Assembly: GCF_041021895.1 (NCBI RefSeq)
Contig: NZ_CP157429.1
Location: 1-64,000 of the forward strand
DNA length: 64,000 bases
Source: Acinetobacter sp. XH1741
Lineage (GTDB): Bacteria; Pseudomonadota; Gammaproteobacteria; Pseudomonadales; Moraxellaceae
Direction: 5' to 3'
A program made the position numbers and the translations under genes. Shown here one piece after another: positions 16,862-26,680 of this stretch (position 1 is its first letter; each line of letters starts with the position of its first letter). Under the pieces are notes generated by a model. That model was given only the letters and a program-made list of their open reading frames with translations, was not told where the DNA came from and did not search any database.

Positions 16862-16913
16862 TTGGTCAAATGACCAAATGCATATTTTGAATATATATTG
16901 GTCGATTGACCAA
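16862..16913. promoter_or_regulatory. Twin TTGGTCA palindromes upstream of the PF10118 gene
   Basis: Two inverted repeats, TTGGTCAAATGACCAA (16862-16877) and TTGGTCGATTGACCAA (16898-16913), lie 36 bp centre to centre. The shared sequence and symmetry point to a dimeric repressor, probably of the TetR type. The palindrome differs from the one before the local TetR gene, so the cognate regulator is probably elsewhere. Confidence 0.6.
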
Positions 16914-17128
16914 ATGTCAAGCCTGTCCTCAAAATTTGATAGAATGAGTTAACAACGCAGCAGGTGAGCCAGATCATCTTTGACATCGAATATAGCTACC
17001 AGACCTTTTGGCAGAGGTGTTTTTTTAATGTTAGTTTTTTTACATTAGAGTGTGTTGACGTTTGAAAATATTGATTGCAAATTGGAGGCAGACTCAGAGA
17101 ATTAAAGCTCTCCCCATCCGAGTCCACC

Positions 17129-17629
17129 ATGCCACGCTTTATGCTGAACGACCAACATTGAGCAAAGATTTCTCCTATGCTCAAGCAACAGGACATTGAT
17201 CACAAACCAAATTTACGGCTCACCGTAGAAGCCATGCTCTACAGAATGTGGGTGAAATGTCCATGGCTAGACCTACCTCCTGACTGAGTTTGGTCAGCAG
17301 CCTAATCTCTACAAAAGATACAACGACTGGTCAGCAAAAGGTTTTTTCCAAAGCATACTCAGGGTTTTATCTACTGACTCTGATATAGAGTAGGGGTTAT
17401 GGATAGCAATTACGTCAAGGCACATCAACATAATGCACGTGCTGCAACTCACGATCAGGAGGCGATTGGCTTAAGTCGAGGTAGCAAGACAAGTAAGATC
17501 CATCTTGCCGTAGATGGGTATGGATTACCCATCGTGTTTGCGATCACGGGTGGTGAATTACACAAAGCCAAAGCTGCACCTGACTTGCTCTCACAGGTAT
17601 CTATCGATGCCATTCTGATTAACATCTGA
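17129..17629 (+). pseudogene. Decayed IS5-family transposase
   Basis: Fragments in order read PRFMLNDQHW (with the Trp codon turned into a stop), LKQQDIDHKPNLRLTVEAML, NLYKRYNDWSAKGFF and finally MDSNYVKAHQHNARAATHDQ with KIHLAVDGYGLPIVFAITGG. The order matches an IS5-family (IS427-type) enzyme; several stops and frameshifts are present and the C-terminal third is missing. The fragment separates the CYP153 operon from the PF10118 gene. Confidence 0.8.
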
Positions 17630-17667
17630 ATCAGCGTAATGCAAATCTAGCCTGATGTAGTTTTAAG

Positions 17668-18882
17668 CTACCCCATCAACGCCTGTACCGCAATCGACTC
17701 ATCCGCCAACCGCAGTGGATCGACCGCCGTACCAGCCGTGATCAGCTTTTTGCTTAGCATAAACTCCTGCGGACGATTCACACAATCCGCCGCAATCAGG
17801 CGACCCGCCTGCAAATAAAACGCTGCAAAGCTACGCCTTTGCTGCACATCACCCCGAATCACGATCTGATCATACCCCTGACTGAGTCCCGCAATCTGCA
17901 ACTTTAGATCATACTGATCTGACCAAAACCAAGGCAAACTCTTCGAGGTCCGCTGTAAGCCACACAAGGTCGCCGAGGCAATTTTGGCCTGTTCATTGGC
18001 GTTTGGTACCGACTCCAAGCGCATCCGCCGCTGATAAATCGGATTAAACGCATTGGCACAATCCCCGATGGCCACAATCTCTGGCGCACTGGTACGGCAA
18101 TACTCATCAATCACAATACCATTGTCCACCTGCAAGCCCGCGTCCAGCGCCAACTCGATATTCGGTACAACCCCGACCCCGATGATCACCAGATCTGCAT
18201 CGAACATCGAACCATCGGCACACAGCACCGCTTGCGCCCGCCCCTCACCCGTGATCGCCGTGACCGACACACCGGTATGAATCGTCACACCCTGTTCGCG
18301 ATGAATCCGCGTATAAAAGTCCGACACTTCCGGTGCAGTTACCCGCTGCAAAATCCGCTCGGCGGCTTCCAAGACCACCACCTGCATGCCCTGCTCGGTC
18401 AATGCGGCGGCTGTTTCAAGACCGATATAGCCACCACCGATCACCACTGCTTTGCCGTTGGGTTGTACAAATGGCTGGATAGCCTGTACATCGCTGATAT
18501 TTCTAAGATAATGCACACCTGCCAAATCAGACCCAGCCAGCGACACCGTCCTGACTCGTGCACCGGTACACAGCGCCAACTGGTCATACGCAAGCGTACT
18601 GCCATCTTGTAGTGTCACGCTGCGCGCTGCCCGATCAATCGCAACCACCCGCCCGTGCCGAAATTCGATCTGATTTTTTTGATAAAAAGCGGCTGGCCGA
18701 ATCAATAACTCATCGACCAGTTGTGCACCGCATAAAAAGGTCTTGGACAACGGCGGTCGATGATACGGCAAATACGGCTCATCGCCGATCACCACAATCT
18801 CGCCCTGCCAGCCATCTGGCCGCAGACTTGCCGCCAACTGCGCCGCAGCATGACTTGCGCCAATGATGACGATTGTTTGCAT
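17668..18882 (-). CDS. FAD-dependent ferredoxin reductase of the CYP153 system
   Basis: A 404-residue reductase of the putidaredoxin/rhodocoxin reductase family. It takes electrons from NADH through FAD to the 2Fe-2S ferredoxin encoded two genes upstream. The FAD site starts at IIGASHAAAQLAASLR, the NADH-binding motif is VVIGGGYIGLETAAAL (about 146-161), and the second FAD motif is EIVAIGDCANAF (about 268-279). It is the last gene of the operon, 86 bp after the P450 stop. Cytosolic. The start at ATG 18882 is preceded by GAGTGAATTCAT. The role follows from family and neighbours. Confidence 0.9.
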   Translation of the reverse strand: MQTIVIIGASHAAAQLAASLRPDGWQGEIVVIGDEPYLPYHRPPLSKTFLCGAQLVDELLIRPAAFYQKNQIEFRHGRVVAIDRAARSVTLQDGSTLAYDQLALCTGARVRTVSLAGSDLAGVHYLRNISDVQAIQPFVQPNGKAVVIGGGYIGLETAAALTEQGMQVVVLEAAERILQRVTAPEVSDFYTRIHREQGVTIHTGVSVTAITGEGRAQAVLCADGSMFDADLVIIGVGVVPNIELALDAGLQVDNGIVIDEYCRTSAPEIVAIGDCANAFNPIYQRRMRLESVPNANEQAKIASATLCGLQRTSKSLPWFWSDQYDLKLQIAGLSQGYDQIVIRGDVQQRRSFAAFYLQAGRLIAADCVNRPQEFMLSKKLITAGTAVDPLRLADESIAVQALMG

Positions 18883-18968
18883 ATGAATTCACTCAGTTCA
18901 TGGTTGATGCACAGCATCAATTGTTGCCGACGACAGTTGCAAAATGCCTCTGTCGCCTATTTTGATAC

Positions 18969-20360
18969 CTACGCTTTGGCAGTCAGTTTGACCATCATCT
19001 TGGCATAGCCGCGCACAAAGTTAGACTGCACCAACTCTGGCTCACCCAATACCTCAATATTGTCGAAGCGAAGCAATAACTCCTCCCACAGAATCCGCAA
19101 CTGCATCTCGGCCAAGCGATTGCCCATACAGCGATGCACACCAAAGCCAAATGACAAATGATTGCGTGCACCTTTACGATCAATCAAAAACGCATCTGGC
19201 TGTTCAATCACCCGCTCGTCACGATTGCCCGAGGCATACCACATTAAGATCTTGTCGCCCTTACGGATGGTTTGGCCGTGCATCTCGATGTCTTGCTTGG
19301 CGATGCGACGCATATACGCCAGTGGGGTCTGCCAGCGAATGATCTCGGACACCATATTTGGAATCAGGCTCGGTTGGTTTTTCAGTTTGACAAACTGCTC
19401 AGGAAACAGGTTCAGCGCATATACCCCGCCGGTCATGGAGTTCCGCGTGGTGTCATTCCCACCGACAATCAGCAAGGCCAAATTGCCCAAAAACTCCATC
19501 GGACGGTGAATCAAATCCTTGGTATCGTCATTGCTCAGCATTAAGCTAATCAAATCAAATCCCATCGGCTCACCTGCCGCTTGCTGAGCCGCCTTGGCAT
19601 GCCACAGCGCGGCAAACTGCTTGGCCATATCAGCGGCGGCATTAAAAAGCACATCGTTGTCGCTAATCTCACCGCCCGTGGCTTCTGCGCTGCCCGCCAA
19701 CGTATCAGACCAGTACACCAGCTTGTGCCGCTGTTCATACGGAAAATCTAACAAGGTCGCCAGCATGCGTGCGGTGATTTCTTTGGACACCCGCTCCACC
19801 CAATCAAACGGCGTATCGAGCGGCAAATCATCCAAAATCTCTTGTACCCGACTGCGGATCAGCCCTTCCATTTCTTTTAAATTTTTCGGTGCGACCACAC
19901 CTTGTACCGCTTGACGCTGCACATCGTGCTTAGGCGGATCCATTGCAATAAACATTTCCACATCCAGTCCGGCGGGCGGCTTGCCAATCACAATCACCGG
20001 TTCCGCCGAAAACAGCTCGTGGGATTTGTCCACGAACACAATATCGTCATAACGGGTAATCGACCAAAATGCACCGAATGGACTGCTTTTTTGGTAATGA
20101 ACAGGACGCTCGTCGCGTAGCCGCTTAAAGTATGACTGCCATTGATGCTGTCGATATAAAAACGGATTGCTCATATCGATGTCTTCGAGCTTGAGCGTGG
20201 CAACATCGGGGATTGGCTTTTCTACAAAATCAGGGAACGGTTGCGCCTGTGTCACCCGTTGCTTGACCTTTTGGAACACCTGCATGCCTTTCACTTGTAA
20301 ATGCATGGGTATCGGCAGCAGGGCTGAAATTTGGTTTAGTGTGGCTTGCATGTTTTTCAT
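18969..20360 (-). CDS. Cytochrome P450, CYP153 type alkane terminal hydroxylase
   Basis: A 463-residue soluble P450. The heme ligand is the Cys at about residue 411 in FGFGVHRCMGNRLAE, the I-helix oxygen-activating motif is VGGNDTTRNSM and the K-helix pair is EIIRWQTP. The overall sequence resembles CYP153, which hydroxylates medium-chain n-alkanes at the terminal carbon in Acinetobacter, Alcanivorax and others. The ferredoxin and reductase genes on either side provide the electron supply. Its start (ATG 20360) has GAGGAATG upstream. Assignment to CYP153 is from overall recognition and the neighbourhood; chain-length preference cannot be judged. Confidence 0.92.
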   Translation of the reverse strand: MKNMQATLNQISALLPIPMHLQVKGMQVFQKVKQRVTQAQPFPDFVEKPIPDVATLKLEDIDMSNPFLYRQHQWQSYFKRLRDERPVHYQKSSPFGAFWSITRYDDIVFVDKSHELFSAEPVIVIGKPPAGLDVEMFIAMDPPKHDVQRQAVQGVVAPKNLKEMEGLIRSRVQEILDDLPLDTPFDWVERVSKEITARMLATLLDFPYEQRHKLVYWSDTLAGSAEATGGEISDNDVLFNAAADMAKQFAALWHAKAAQQAAGEPMGFDLISLMLSNDDTKDLIHRPMEFLGNLALLIVGGNDTTRNSMTGGVYALNLFPEQFVKLKNQPSLIPNMVSEIIRWQTPLAYMRRIAKQDIEMHGQTIRKGDKILMWYASGNRDERVIEQPDAFLIDRKGARNHLSFGFGVHRCMGNRLAEMQLRILWEELLLRFDNIEVLGEPELVQSNFVRGYAKMMVKLTAKA

Positions 20361-20409
20361 GATTCATTCCTCAATGATGATGCTTAACAGCTGTTGAAAT
20401 CTGCCGTCA

Positions 20410-20730
20410 CTACATTTGAAACTCAGGCAAATGCACCACCATGCCATCCATTGCATCGGACAATTGAATCTGGCACGCCAAACGAGACGACGCCGTACCT
20501 TCTGGTACCATCTCTAGCATGCGCGCCTCTTCGTCATTGGGCTGTCCTGTCGCCGCCAGCCAAGCACCGTCAACGATCACATGACAGGTTCCACAAGCAC
20601 ATTCGCCACCGCAATCTCCATCAATGCCGGATACGCCGTGATCGATAGCCAGTTGCATCAGCGACTTGCCCGCTTCGATGTCAAGTACGGTGGCGGTACC
20701 GTCATACTCGATCAATGTAATTTGACCCAT
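20410..20730 (-). CDS. 2Fe-2S ferredoxin of the CYP153 system
   Basis: A 106-residue adrenodoxin/putidaredoxin-type ferredoxin. The cluster ligands are C40, C46 and C49 (DGDCGGECACGTC) plus C86 (SRLACQ). It carries electrons from the reductase to the P450. The ATG at 20730 is chosen because AGGAG lies about 10 nt upstream and the conserved ITLIEYDGTA start follows. A longer open frame to 20955 has no homology. It is the first gene of the three-gene operon and is divergent from the AraC-type regulator. Confidence 0.92.
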   Translation of the reverse strand: MGQITLIEYDGTATVLDIEAGKSLMQLAIDHGVSGIDGDCGGECACGTCHVIVDGAWLAATGQPNDEEARMLEMVPEGTASSRLACQIQLSDAMDGMVVHLPEFQM

Positions 20731-20946
20731 TATTACTACTCCTGTGTGGTATACGGTTGCTGGTGACGCCGATGAAAATAGCCATCCCTCTTTACTCATA
20801 ATAGACATGTATCCATACTGCTTACAGGTCTCTTGTTGACAATATAGGGTCATTAAAAGACGATTATGGCGCTGTAGCCCCATCGTCGATTGCATTTTTC
20901 TAGTCGATGTTCTTTCATACTGGTCTGTTATTGAGGTGTTTGAGCC

Positions 20947-22026
20947 ATGTTGCATCCAAGTCTGCTGACTGGTCTCGCCAGTACAAGTGAATCTGCTAAT
21001 ATCCCCTGTAGCTATACCCGTCTGATTGGCCGAGAGCTGGACTTGCAGGCGCGTGACCTACCTAAACTATTAAAATTCACCACGCTGACCGCTGAACAAC
21101 TGATGCGTGACGACACGATGATCACGGCCAGCCAACAGATTCAAATCTTACAAAATAGCTTGGAGTTGTCCGCATCCGATCAGTTTGGCTTGCGTTTAGG
21201 GCAGCGGCTCACGCCGTCAACACATGGCTCGATGGGCTTTTTAATCAATAGCAGCCCGAACTTATTGGCCGTGTTACAAGCGTTTCAAACTTTTTTGCCG
21301 ACCCGTATGAGTTTGATTAGGCTCGAAACACACACCAATGCTGAGTGGACGACCTGCTTGATTTTCTTTGAGCAGACCTTGAGTCATGCAGTACATCGGC
21401 TACTGTCCGAAACTGTTGCGGTGATTTTTTCGGAATGTGCCGAATTTATTGTTGGACGACCGCTGACCGAGGCGGTGATTCAGTTTAGCCATCCCGCCCC
21501 CGATCATCATGCCTGTTACGCGGATTATCTTGCCGGTACCTATCAGTTTGATCAGCCACAACTGTCGATCCGAGTGCCGACCGAGTTGTGCTTGATTGCC
21601 AATGCATCCGCGCAGCACGATAGCTATCTGCTGGCGATGCAACAATGCGAAATGATCCTCAACCGGCTCAAGACCCAACAACACAGCACCACCTACCAAG
21701 TGCAAAAAGCCATGCTGTCCTATCCGCTCGGGCAACTGAGTGAAGAGGATCTGGCTGCAGCCTTGTTTATGAATAAGCGTACGCTGGCCAGACGTCTGGT
21801 CAAAGAGAACACGAGTTACCGGCTGATTCGAGATCGGATTTTATCTGAGAAAGCCAGTAGTTATTTACATGACCCTCAAATATCGGTCGAGGCAATTGCC
21901 AGCTTACTGAATTACCACGACTCTGCTAATTTTCGGCGCGCGTTTAAACGCTGGTTTGGTGTATCACCAAGTGCTTATCGGCGAAAAATCACCCATCGGC
22001 AAGAAGAAAATGACCTGAGAGAATGA
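20947..22026 (+). CDS. AraC-family regulator of the CYP153 operon
   Basis: A 359-residue regulator with an N-terminal arabinose-binding-like domain (about residues 25-210, including GLRLGQRLTPSTHGSMGF) and a C-terminal AraC helix-turn-helix (about 255-350: MNKRTLARRLVKENTSYRLI, SVEAIASLLNYHDSANFRRA, FKRWFGVSPSAYRR). It is divergent from the ferredoxin-P450-reductase operon with a 216-bp gap, the usual arrangement for an alkane-responsive activator. The inducer is inferred, not seen. The start at ATG 20947 lacks a strong ribosome site. Confidence 0.88.
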   Translation: MLHPSLLTGLASTSESANIPCSYTRLIGRELDLQARDLPKLLKFTTLTAEQLMRDDTMITASQQIQILQNSLELSASDQFGLRLGQRLTPSTHGSMGFLINSSPNLLAVLQAFQTFLPTRMSLIRLETHTNAEWTTCLIFFEQTLSHAVHRLLSETVAVIFSECAEFIVGRPLTEAVIQFSHPAPDHHACYADYLAGTYQFDQPQLSIRVPTELCLIANASAQHDSYLLAMQQCEMILNRLKTQQHSTTYQVQKAMLSYPLGQLSEEDLAAALFMNKRTLARRLVKENTSYRLIRDRILSEKASSYLHDPQISVEAIASLLNYHDSANFRRAFKRWFGVSPSAYRRKITHRQEENDLRE

Positions 22027-22233
22027 GGTTGTTCGTATGATTGTTAATACGTTGAAACATCAATACGCCCTAGAAAAATACCTTAAAACGCTATGTCAGA
22101 GATGGCAATCATATGGCAGCCCTCCACTTCCAATCCGATAACCTCAACTCAACCCAACGCTTGCAACCCGCTGTGAACTCTGTAGAGGTTTTAATTCCCA
22201 TTGCAGCCCATCCACCGTCAATGTCTTCAGTTA

Positions 22234-22607
22234 GGGGTCGTCTCAGGAAACGGAAAATATAGCACGCTAAGGATTTTCACTCCGACTTCTTTTAACGATA
22301 TCCAACACGGTATTTTTGCTTAGATTGACCAGCCGACCGACTTGTCGATAAGAGTGTCCAGCAGACACCAACTCCAACACTTTAGGTGCCAGACGATCTG
22401 ACTTGGTACGTTGACCAGGACGACGACCAAACACAACGCCACGCGCTTGTGCCGCTGCTACACCAGAGCGCACACGTTCACGTAGTAAATCTCCCTCAAA
22501 CTCTGCTAATGCAGACATCACAGAAGCCATGAGCTTTCCCTGAGATGTGGAAAGGTCAAACTGCAAACCTGTTTGTGCCACCAGAGATACCCCGAAATGC
22601 CCAAGAT
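22234..22607 (-). mobile_element. Third, partial Tn21-like copy (resolvase end only)
   Basis: The terminal repeat GGGGTCGTCTCAGGAAAC starts at 22234 and is followed by the last 110 or so codons of the same resolvase (22267 to about 22606), identical to the other copies except for one silent change near 22441. The copy is cut at 22607 by the end of an IS21-family element. It has the same orientation as copy 1. Confidence 0.9.
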
Positions 22608-22939
22608 TGTTGACGCTCACTTAATATTGACCAGCGATGCTCGTTGAATATTGACCAGGCATTTAAGCAATGTAGCGTACTACACTGCTGTGGATAAATC
22701 GATCAATTGCTGTTGCTTTTTCTTCACTGATCGACGGTTAAAATAACTCTCCTTTCTCTGCTTCTCGTTTCTTTATACGCTGCTTGGCTTCCTCCGTGCT
22801 TTGCTTAAAACGATAGGATTCATTACCCGTTTCGATGATATGGCAATGATGAGTCAGTCGATCCAGCAGTGCAGTCGTCAACTTAGCATCACCAAATACA
22901 TTGCTCCATTCCGAGAAGCTCAAGTTCGTCGTAATGATA
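22608..22939 (-). mobile_element. IS21-family remnant with IstB C-terminus
   Basis: The end TGTTGACGCTCACTTAATAT at 22608, with internal repeats of ATATTGACCAG, is typical of IS21 elements. The minus-strand frame 22738-22939 encodes the IstB (ATPase helper) C-terminus: [40 protein letters not shown] and [10 protein letters not shown]. The rest of istB and all of istA are lost where Tn21-like copy 2 begins at 22940. Confidence 0.85.
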
Positions 22940-22972
22940 GGGGTCGTCTCAGGAAACGGAAAATATAGCACG

Positions 22973-25939
22973 CTAAGGTTTTTCAATTGCGCGCAATGGC
23001 CTAAATTTTCCACCACCTATCTTGGCTTTGCTTCGCCATAGATAATCCCCAGTTAAATTGATGTGCTCCCACCCCAGCGGTGACAGATATTGCAGCAAGG
23101 TATCATCGACTGTGCGACCATGCCCTCGTAGGGCGTTAGTCGCTCTCTCTAAATAAACCGTGTTCCACAATACAATGGCGGCGGTCACTAGATTCAAGCC
23201 ACTGGCTCGATAACGCTGTTGCTCAAAGCTTCGATCTCGAATCTCACCCAATCGATAAAAGAAAACGGCGCGCGCTAATGCATTACGGGCTTCACCTTTA
23301 TTTAATCCAGCTTGAACCCGACGGCGTAGTTCTACGCTTTGCAACCAATCCAAGATAAACAGTGTGCGCTCAATACGCCCCAGCTCTCGTAATGCCAATG
23401 CCAAACCATTCTGTCGTGGATAACTACCGAGTTTACGTAGCATTAGCGACGCTGTGACAGTCCCTTGCTTGATTGATGCGGCCAGACGCAAAATATCGTC
23501 CCAATGAGTACGAATCTGTTTGATATTCAGTGTGCCGCCAATCATGGGTTTAAGTGCGGCATAGTCTATGTCTGACTTTGGAATATAGAGTTTCGTATCG
23601 CCCAGATCACGAATTCGTGGTGCAAATCGAAACCCTAGCATGTGCATGAGTGCAAAAACATGGTCGGTGAATCCAGCCGTATCGGTGTAGTGTTCCTCGA
23701 TGCGTAAATCAGACTCGTGATACAGCAGCCCATCAAGAACATAGGTTGAATCACGAACGCCCACATTGATCAGCTTACTGCTAAATGGTGCGTATTGATC
23801 AGAAATGTGTGTATAAAATAACCTTCCAGGCTCTGCGCCATATTTTGGATTGATATGTCCTGTACTTTCAGCTCTGCCACCTGCGCGGAAGCGTTGGCCA
23901 TCTGATGAGGAGGTAGTGCCATCTCCCCAGTTTTCAGCGAAAGGTTGTTTCAATTGAGCATTCACCAATTCGGCCAATGCCGTTGAATAAGTTTCATCAC
24001 GGATATGCCAAGCCTGTAGCCATGAGAGTTTGGCATAAGTTGTACCAGGACATGATTCGGCCATTTTCGTCAGCCCTAAATTAATTGCATCAGCCAGTAT
24101 GGTCGTGAGCAATAACGCTTTATCCTTCGCAGTGTCATCCGTTTTCAAATGAGTGAAGTGTCGAGTAAAGCCTGTCCATTCATCGACCTCCATTAATAAT
24201 TCGGTGATCTTGATATGTGGTAACAGCATTGCTGTTTGGTCAATTAAAGTTTGGGCTGTATCAGGAGCCACGGCATCGAGAGGTGTTATTTTTAGACCAG
24301 ATTGATTGATCATCGCATCAGGCAAATCGTTGGTCGCTGCCATGCGATTAATGATTGCTAATTTCTGCTCCAATAGTGAAAGGCGACTTTGCAAATATAG
24401 ATCACAATCAGTAGTAATGGTTAGAGGTAACTCATTGGACTGTTTTAGCTGATTAAATTTATCAGCAGTCACTAAATACTCATCGAAGTCTTTGAATTGG
24501 CGAGAGCCTTGTACCCAGAGATCCCCAGCCCGTAGCGAGTTTTTAAGTTCAGATAACACACATATTTCGTAATAGCGGCGATCAATACCATCATCGGTAA
24601 AGACTAGTCTTGCCCACCGTTTTTTGATAAACGCTATTGGAGCATTAGAGGGGATTTTTCGTGTATTATCAACATTCATGCTGCGGAGCAACTCTACAGC
24701 GGCAAGCATATCTTTTGCTGCTGGGGCAGCACGCAATTTAAGTATGGCAAGAAGTTCTGGCGCGTAACGGCGTAAAGTTGCATAGCTCTCGCCAATTCGT
24801 GGTAAAAAATCAAAGTCTTCGGGTTGCGCCAGTTTTTCTGCCTCAGTAATACTTGCTGCAAAAGCATCCCATGAAATAACAGTTTCGATGGCGGCAAACG
24901 GATCACTGCCATTTTGCTTGGCATCTAGCAAGGCTTTCCCGATAAGCCCATACAAACGCACTTTGTCGTTGATCGCTTTACCTGATGATTGAAATTGTTG
25001 CTGGTGTTTATTTTTTGCGATAGCAAATAGCTTTCCAATAATGCGATCATGCAGGTCAATAATTTCGTCGGTGATCGTGGCCATACTCTCCACAACGATT
25101 GCTACCAAAGTGGCATATCGACGTTGAGATTCAAATCTGGCCAAATCAGCAGGAGTCATTTGCCCACCTTCGCGAGCAATTTTCAGTAAGCGATTTTGAT
25201 GAACGTGTTTTCCAATGTCTTCAGGTAGATCGATGGCTTGTAAGCACTTCAGCCGCTCAATGTGCTCAAGCATGTACTTTGAGTTTGGTTTAGCTGGTGA
25301 CTGTCTAAGCCACCCCAATATTGTCAGTTTGCTGCCCTCTTTACGGTTCAGCAAAGCATCTATATTTTGACGATGAGTTTCTGAAAGTGAGCTCGTCAAA
25401 GCAGTATAAATTATGCGGTTGGCAGATGTGATTGCTTCTGCGCAAATACTATCAATTGCATTTATAGCTGGCAAAAGGACTGATTTTTGTCGTAAATTTT
25501 CAACGAGAGTTGTGGCTAAAATAAGACCTTTATCTGTCTGAAGGGACAAATCCACCATCATATTGACCGATTGCCGATAGTCACTCAAGGTGAATAGTTT
25601 GAACCCAAAAACTTTTTTCAATTCGGCAATATGTTCTCGTCTTGTTTGCTCGCGCTGACCATAATCATTCCAGCAGTCCACTGATATACTAAGTTGAGCA
25701 GCCATCATGAAAAGTAAGGGTTTGAATGGTTCGTCGTTAATACCCAATATCACTCCAGGGTAACGCATGTAGCAAAGTTGAATTGCAAAGCCTAGCTTGT
25801 TGGATGCCCCTCGATGTTGATGGACTATGGATTTATCAGAATCACTCAGAGTGTAATGCTGAAGCATAAAAGCTCTATCATCTGGAATTTCGAACAGGCT
25901 TCCCAATTCCGTGGACGACAAAATAGAATGGCGCGGCAT
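22973..25939 (-). CDS. tnpA: Tn3-superfamily (Tn21 group) transposase, copy 2
   Basis: The 988-residue protein is identical in sequence to the transposase at 10021-12987 and the frame is intact. Two identical transposases in opposite orientation mean either copy, or the whole composite, could be mobilised by the same enzyme. Identity of the copies suggests the composite formed recently or is kept uniform by gene conversion. Confidence 0.95.
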   Translation of the reverse strand: MPRHSILSSTELGSLFEIPDDRAFMLQHYTLSDSDKSIVHQHRGASNKLGFAIQLCYMRYPGVILGINDEPFKPLLFMMAAQLSISVDCWNDYGQREQTRREHIAELKKVFGFKLFTLSDYRQSVNMMVDLSLQTDKGLILATTLVENLRQKSVLLPAINAIDSICAEAITSANRIIYTALTSSLSETHRQNIDALLNRKEGSKLTILGWLRQSPAKPNSKYMLEHIERLKCLQAIDLPEDIGKHVHQNRLLKIAREGGQMTPADLARFESQRRYATLVAIVVESMATITDEIIDLHDRIIGKLFAIAKNKHQQQFQSSGKAINDKVRLYGLIGKALLDAKQNGSDPFAAIETVISWDAFAASITEAEKLAQPEDFDFLPRIGESYATLRRYAPELLAILKLRAAPAAKDMLAAVELLRSMNVDNTRKIPSNAPIAFIKKRWARLVFTDDGIDRRYYEICVLSELKNSLRAGDLWVQGSRQFKDFDEYLVTADKFNQLKQSNELPLTITTDCDLYLQSRLSLLEQKLAIINRMAATNDLPDAMINQSGLKITPLDAVAPDTAQTLIDQTAMLLPHIKITELLMEVDEWTGFTRHFTHLKTDDTAKDKALLLTTILADAINLGLTKMAESCPGTTYAKLSWLQAWHIRDETYSTALAELVNAQLKQPFAENWGDGTTSSSDGQRFRAGGRAESTGHINPKYGAEPGRLFYTHISDQYAPFSSKLINVGVRDSTYVLDGLLYHESDLRIEEHYTDTAGFTDHVFALMHMLGFRFAPRIRDLGDTKLYIPKSDIDYAALKPMIGGTLNIKQIRTHWDDILRLAASIKQGTVTASLMLRKLGSYPRQNGLALALRELGRIERTLFILDWLQSVELRRRVQAGLNKGEARNALARAVFFYRLGEIRDRSFEQQRYRASGLNLVTAAIVLWNTVYLERATNALRGHGRTVDDTLLQYLSPLGWEHINLTGDYLWRSKAKIGGGKFRPLRAIEKP

Positions 25940-25973
25940 GGCTCATTAGTCCCAAATAAACTAAACTATTAAA

Positions 25974-25991
25974 GGTACATTATTTTGTACC
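25974..25991. promoter_or_regulatory. Candidate res subsite, copy 2
   Basis: The same GGTACA-AAATAA-TGTACC palindrome as at 9969-9986, here in mirror position between tnpA and tnpR. With the two res regions in inverted orientation, recombination between them would invert the cargo instead of deleting it. Confidence 0.6.
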
Positions 25992-26033
25992 GCCACGCTT
26001 AGCTTTGCGCTGCAATTTCGCAAGGAGGTTCAA

Positions 26034-26642
26034 TTGGGACAGAATGCGGCCATTTATTGCCGAGTATCAACGAACGATCAGTCCTGCGAACGACAGGAAT
26101 ATGACCTACGTGCCTACGCCAATCGTTGCGGCTACGATGTTGTCGGTGTTTGGAAAGAAACTGCATCAGGCAGTAAGGATGAGAGATTGCAAAGAAAATA
26201 CTTGATGACCATGGCGCAATCTCGTGAAATCGATGCCATCTTGGTGACGGAATTGACACGCTGGGGCAGAAGCACCGTGGATCTCGTACAGTCATTACAA
26301 GATCTTGGGCATTTCGGGGTATCTCTGGTGGCACAAACAGGTTTGCAGTTTGACCTTTCCACATCTCAGGGAAAGCTCATGGCTTCTGTGATGTCTGCAT
26401 TAGCAGAGTTTGAGGGAGATTTACTACGTGAACGTGTGCGCTCTGGTGTAGCAGCGGCACAAGCGCGGGGCGTTGTGTTTGGTCGTCGTCCTGGTCAACG
26501 TACCAAGTCAGATCGTCTGGCACCTAAAGTGTTGGAGTTGGTGTCTGCTGGACACTCTTATCGACAAGTCGGTCGGCTGGTCAATCTAAGCAAAAATACC
26601 GTGTTGGATATCGTTAAAAGAAGTCGGAGTGAAAATCCTTAG
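26034..26642 (+). CDS. tnpR: Serine resolvase of the Tn21-like transposon, copy 2
   Basis: Identical in sequence to the 202-residue resolvase at 9318-9926, with the same TTG start and AAGGAGG ribosome site. The stop codon lies inside the terminal repeat region. A third, truncated copy of the gene is present at 22267-22606. Confidence 0.92.
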   Translation: MGQNAAIYCRVSTNDQSCERQEYDLRAYANRCGYDVVGVWKETASGSKDERLQRKYLMTMAQSREIDAILVTELTRWGRSTVDLVQSLQDLGHFGVSLVAQTGLQFDLSTSQGKLMASVMSALAEFEGDLLRERVRSGVAAAQARGVVFGRRPGQRTKSDRLAPKVLELVSAGHSYRQVGRLVNLSKNTVLDIVKRSRSENP

Positions 26643-26675
26643 CGTGCTATATTTTCCGTTTCCTGAGACGACCCC

Positions 26676-26680
26676 GAAAA
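26676..26680. repeat. Outer 5-bp direct repeat GAAAA (right)
   Basis: The partner of the GAAAA at 9280-9284. It lies directly outside the right end of the composite transposon and belongs to the interrupted coding sequence. Confidence 0.8.

Larger units (their letters stand above)
9285..26675. mobile_element. Composite transposon made of two inverted Tn21-like transposons with CYP153 cargo
   Basis: Two apparently identical 3,736-bp Tn3-superfamily transposons in opposite orientation (9285-13020 and 22940-26675) bracket about 9.9 kb. The outer ends are the resolvase ends of both copies. The outer flanks share GAAAA, while the inner flanks (TACAA and TGATA) do not match each other or the outer ones, so the four outer/inner ends behave as one large unit. 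The insertion separates the two halves of a DUF262-HNH gene. The cargo has higher GC than the surroundings and carries a CYP153 hydroxylase system and a TetR-regulated operon. I see no sign that the unit is still mobile beyond intact transposases. Confidence 0.82.
22940..26675 (-). mobile_element. Tn21-like transposon, copy 2 (inverted)
   Basis: A second complete 3,736-bp copy, in mirror orientation to copy 1: coordinates sum to 35960. The terminal repeat GGGGTCGTCTC starts at 22940 and the other end closes at 26675. The inner flank (TGATA) lies in istB and the outer flank is GAAAA. The encoded proteins are identical to those of copy 1. Confidence 0.9.
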
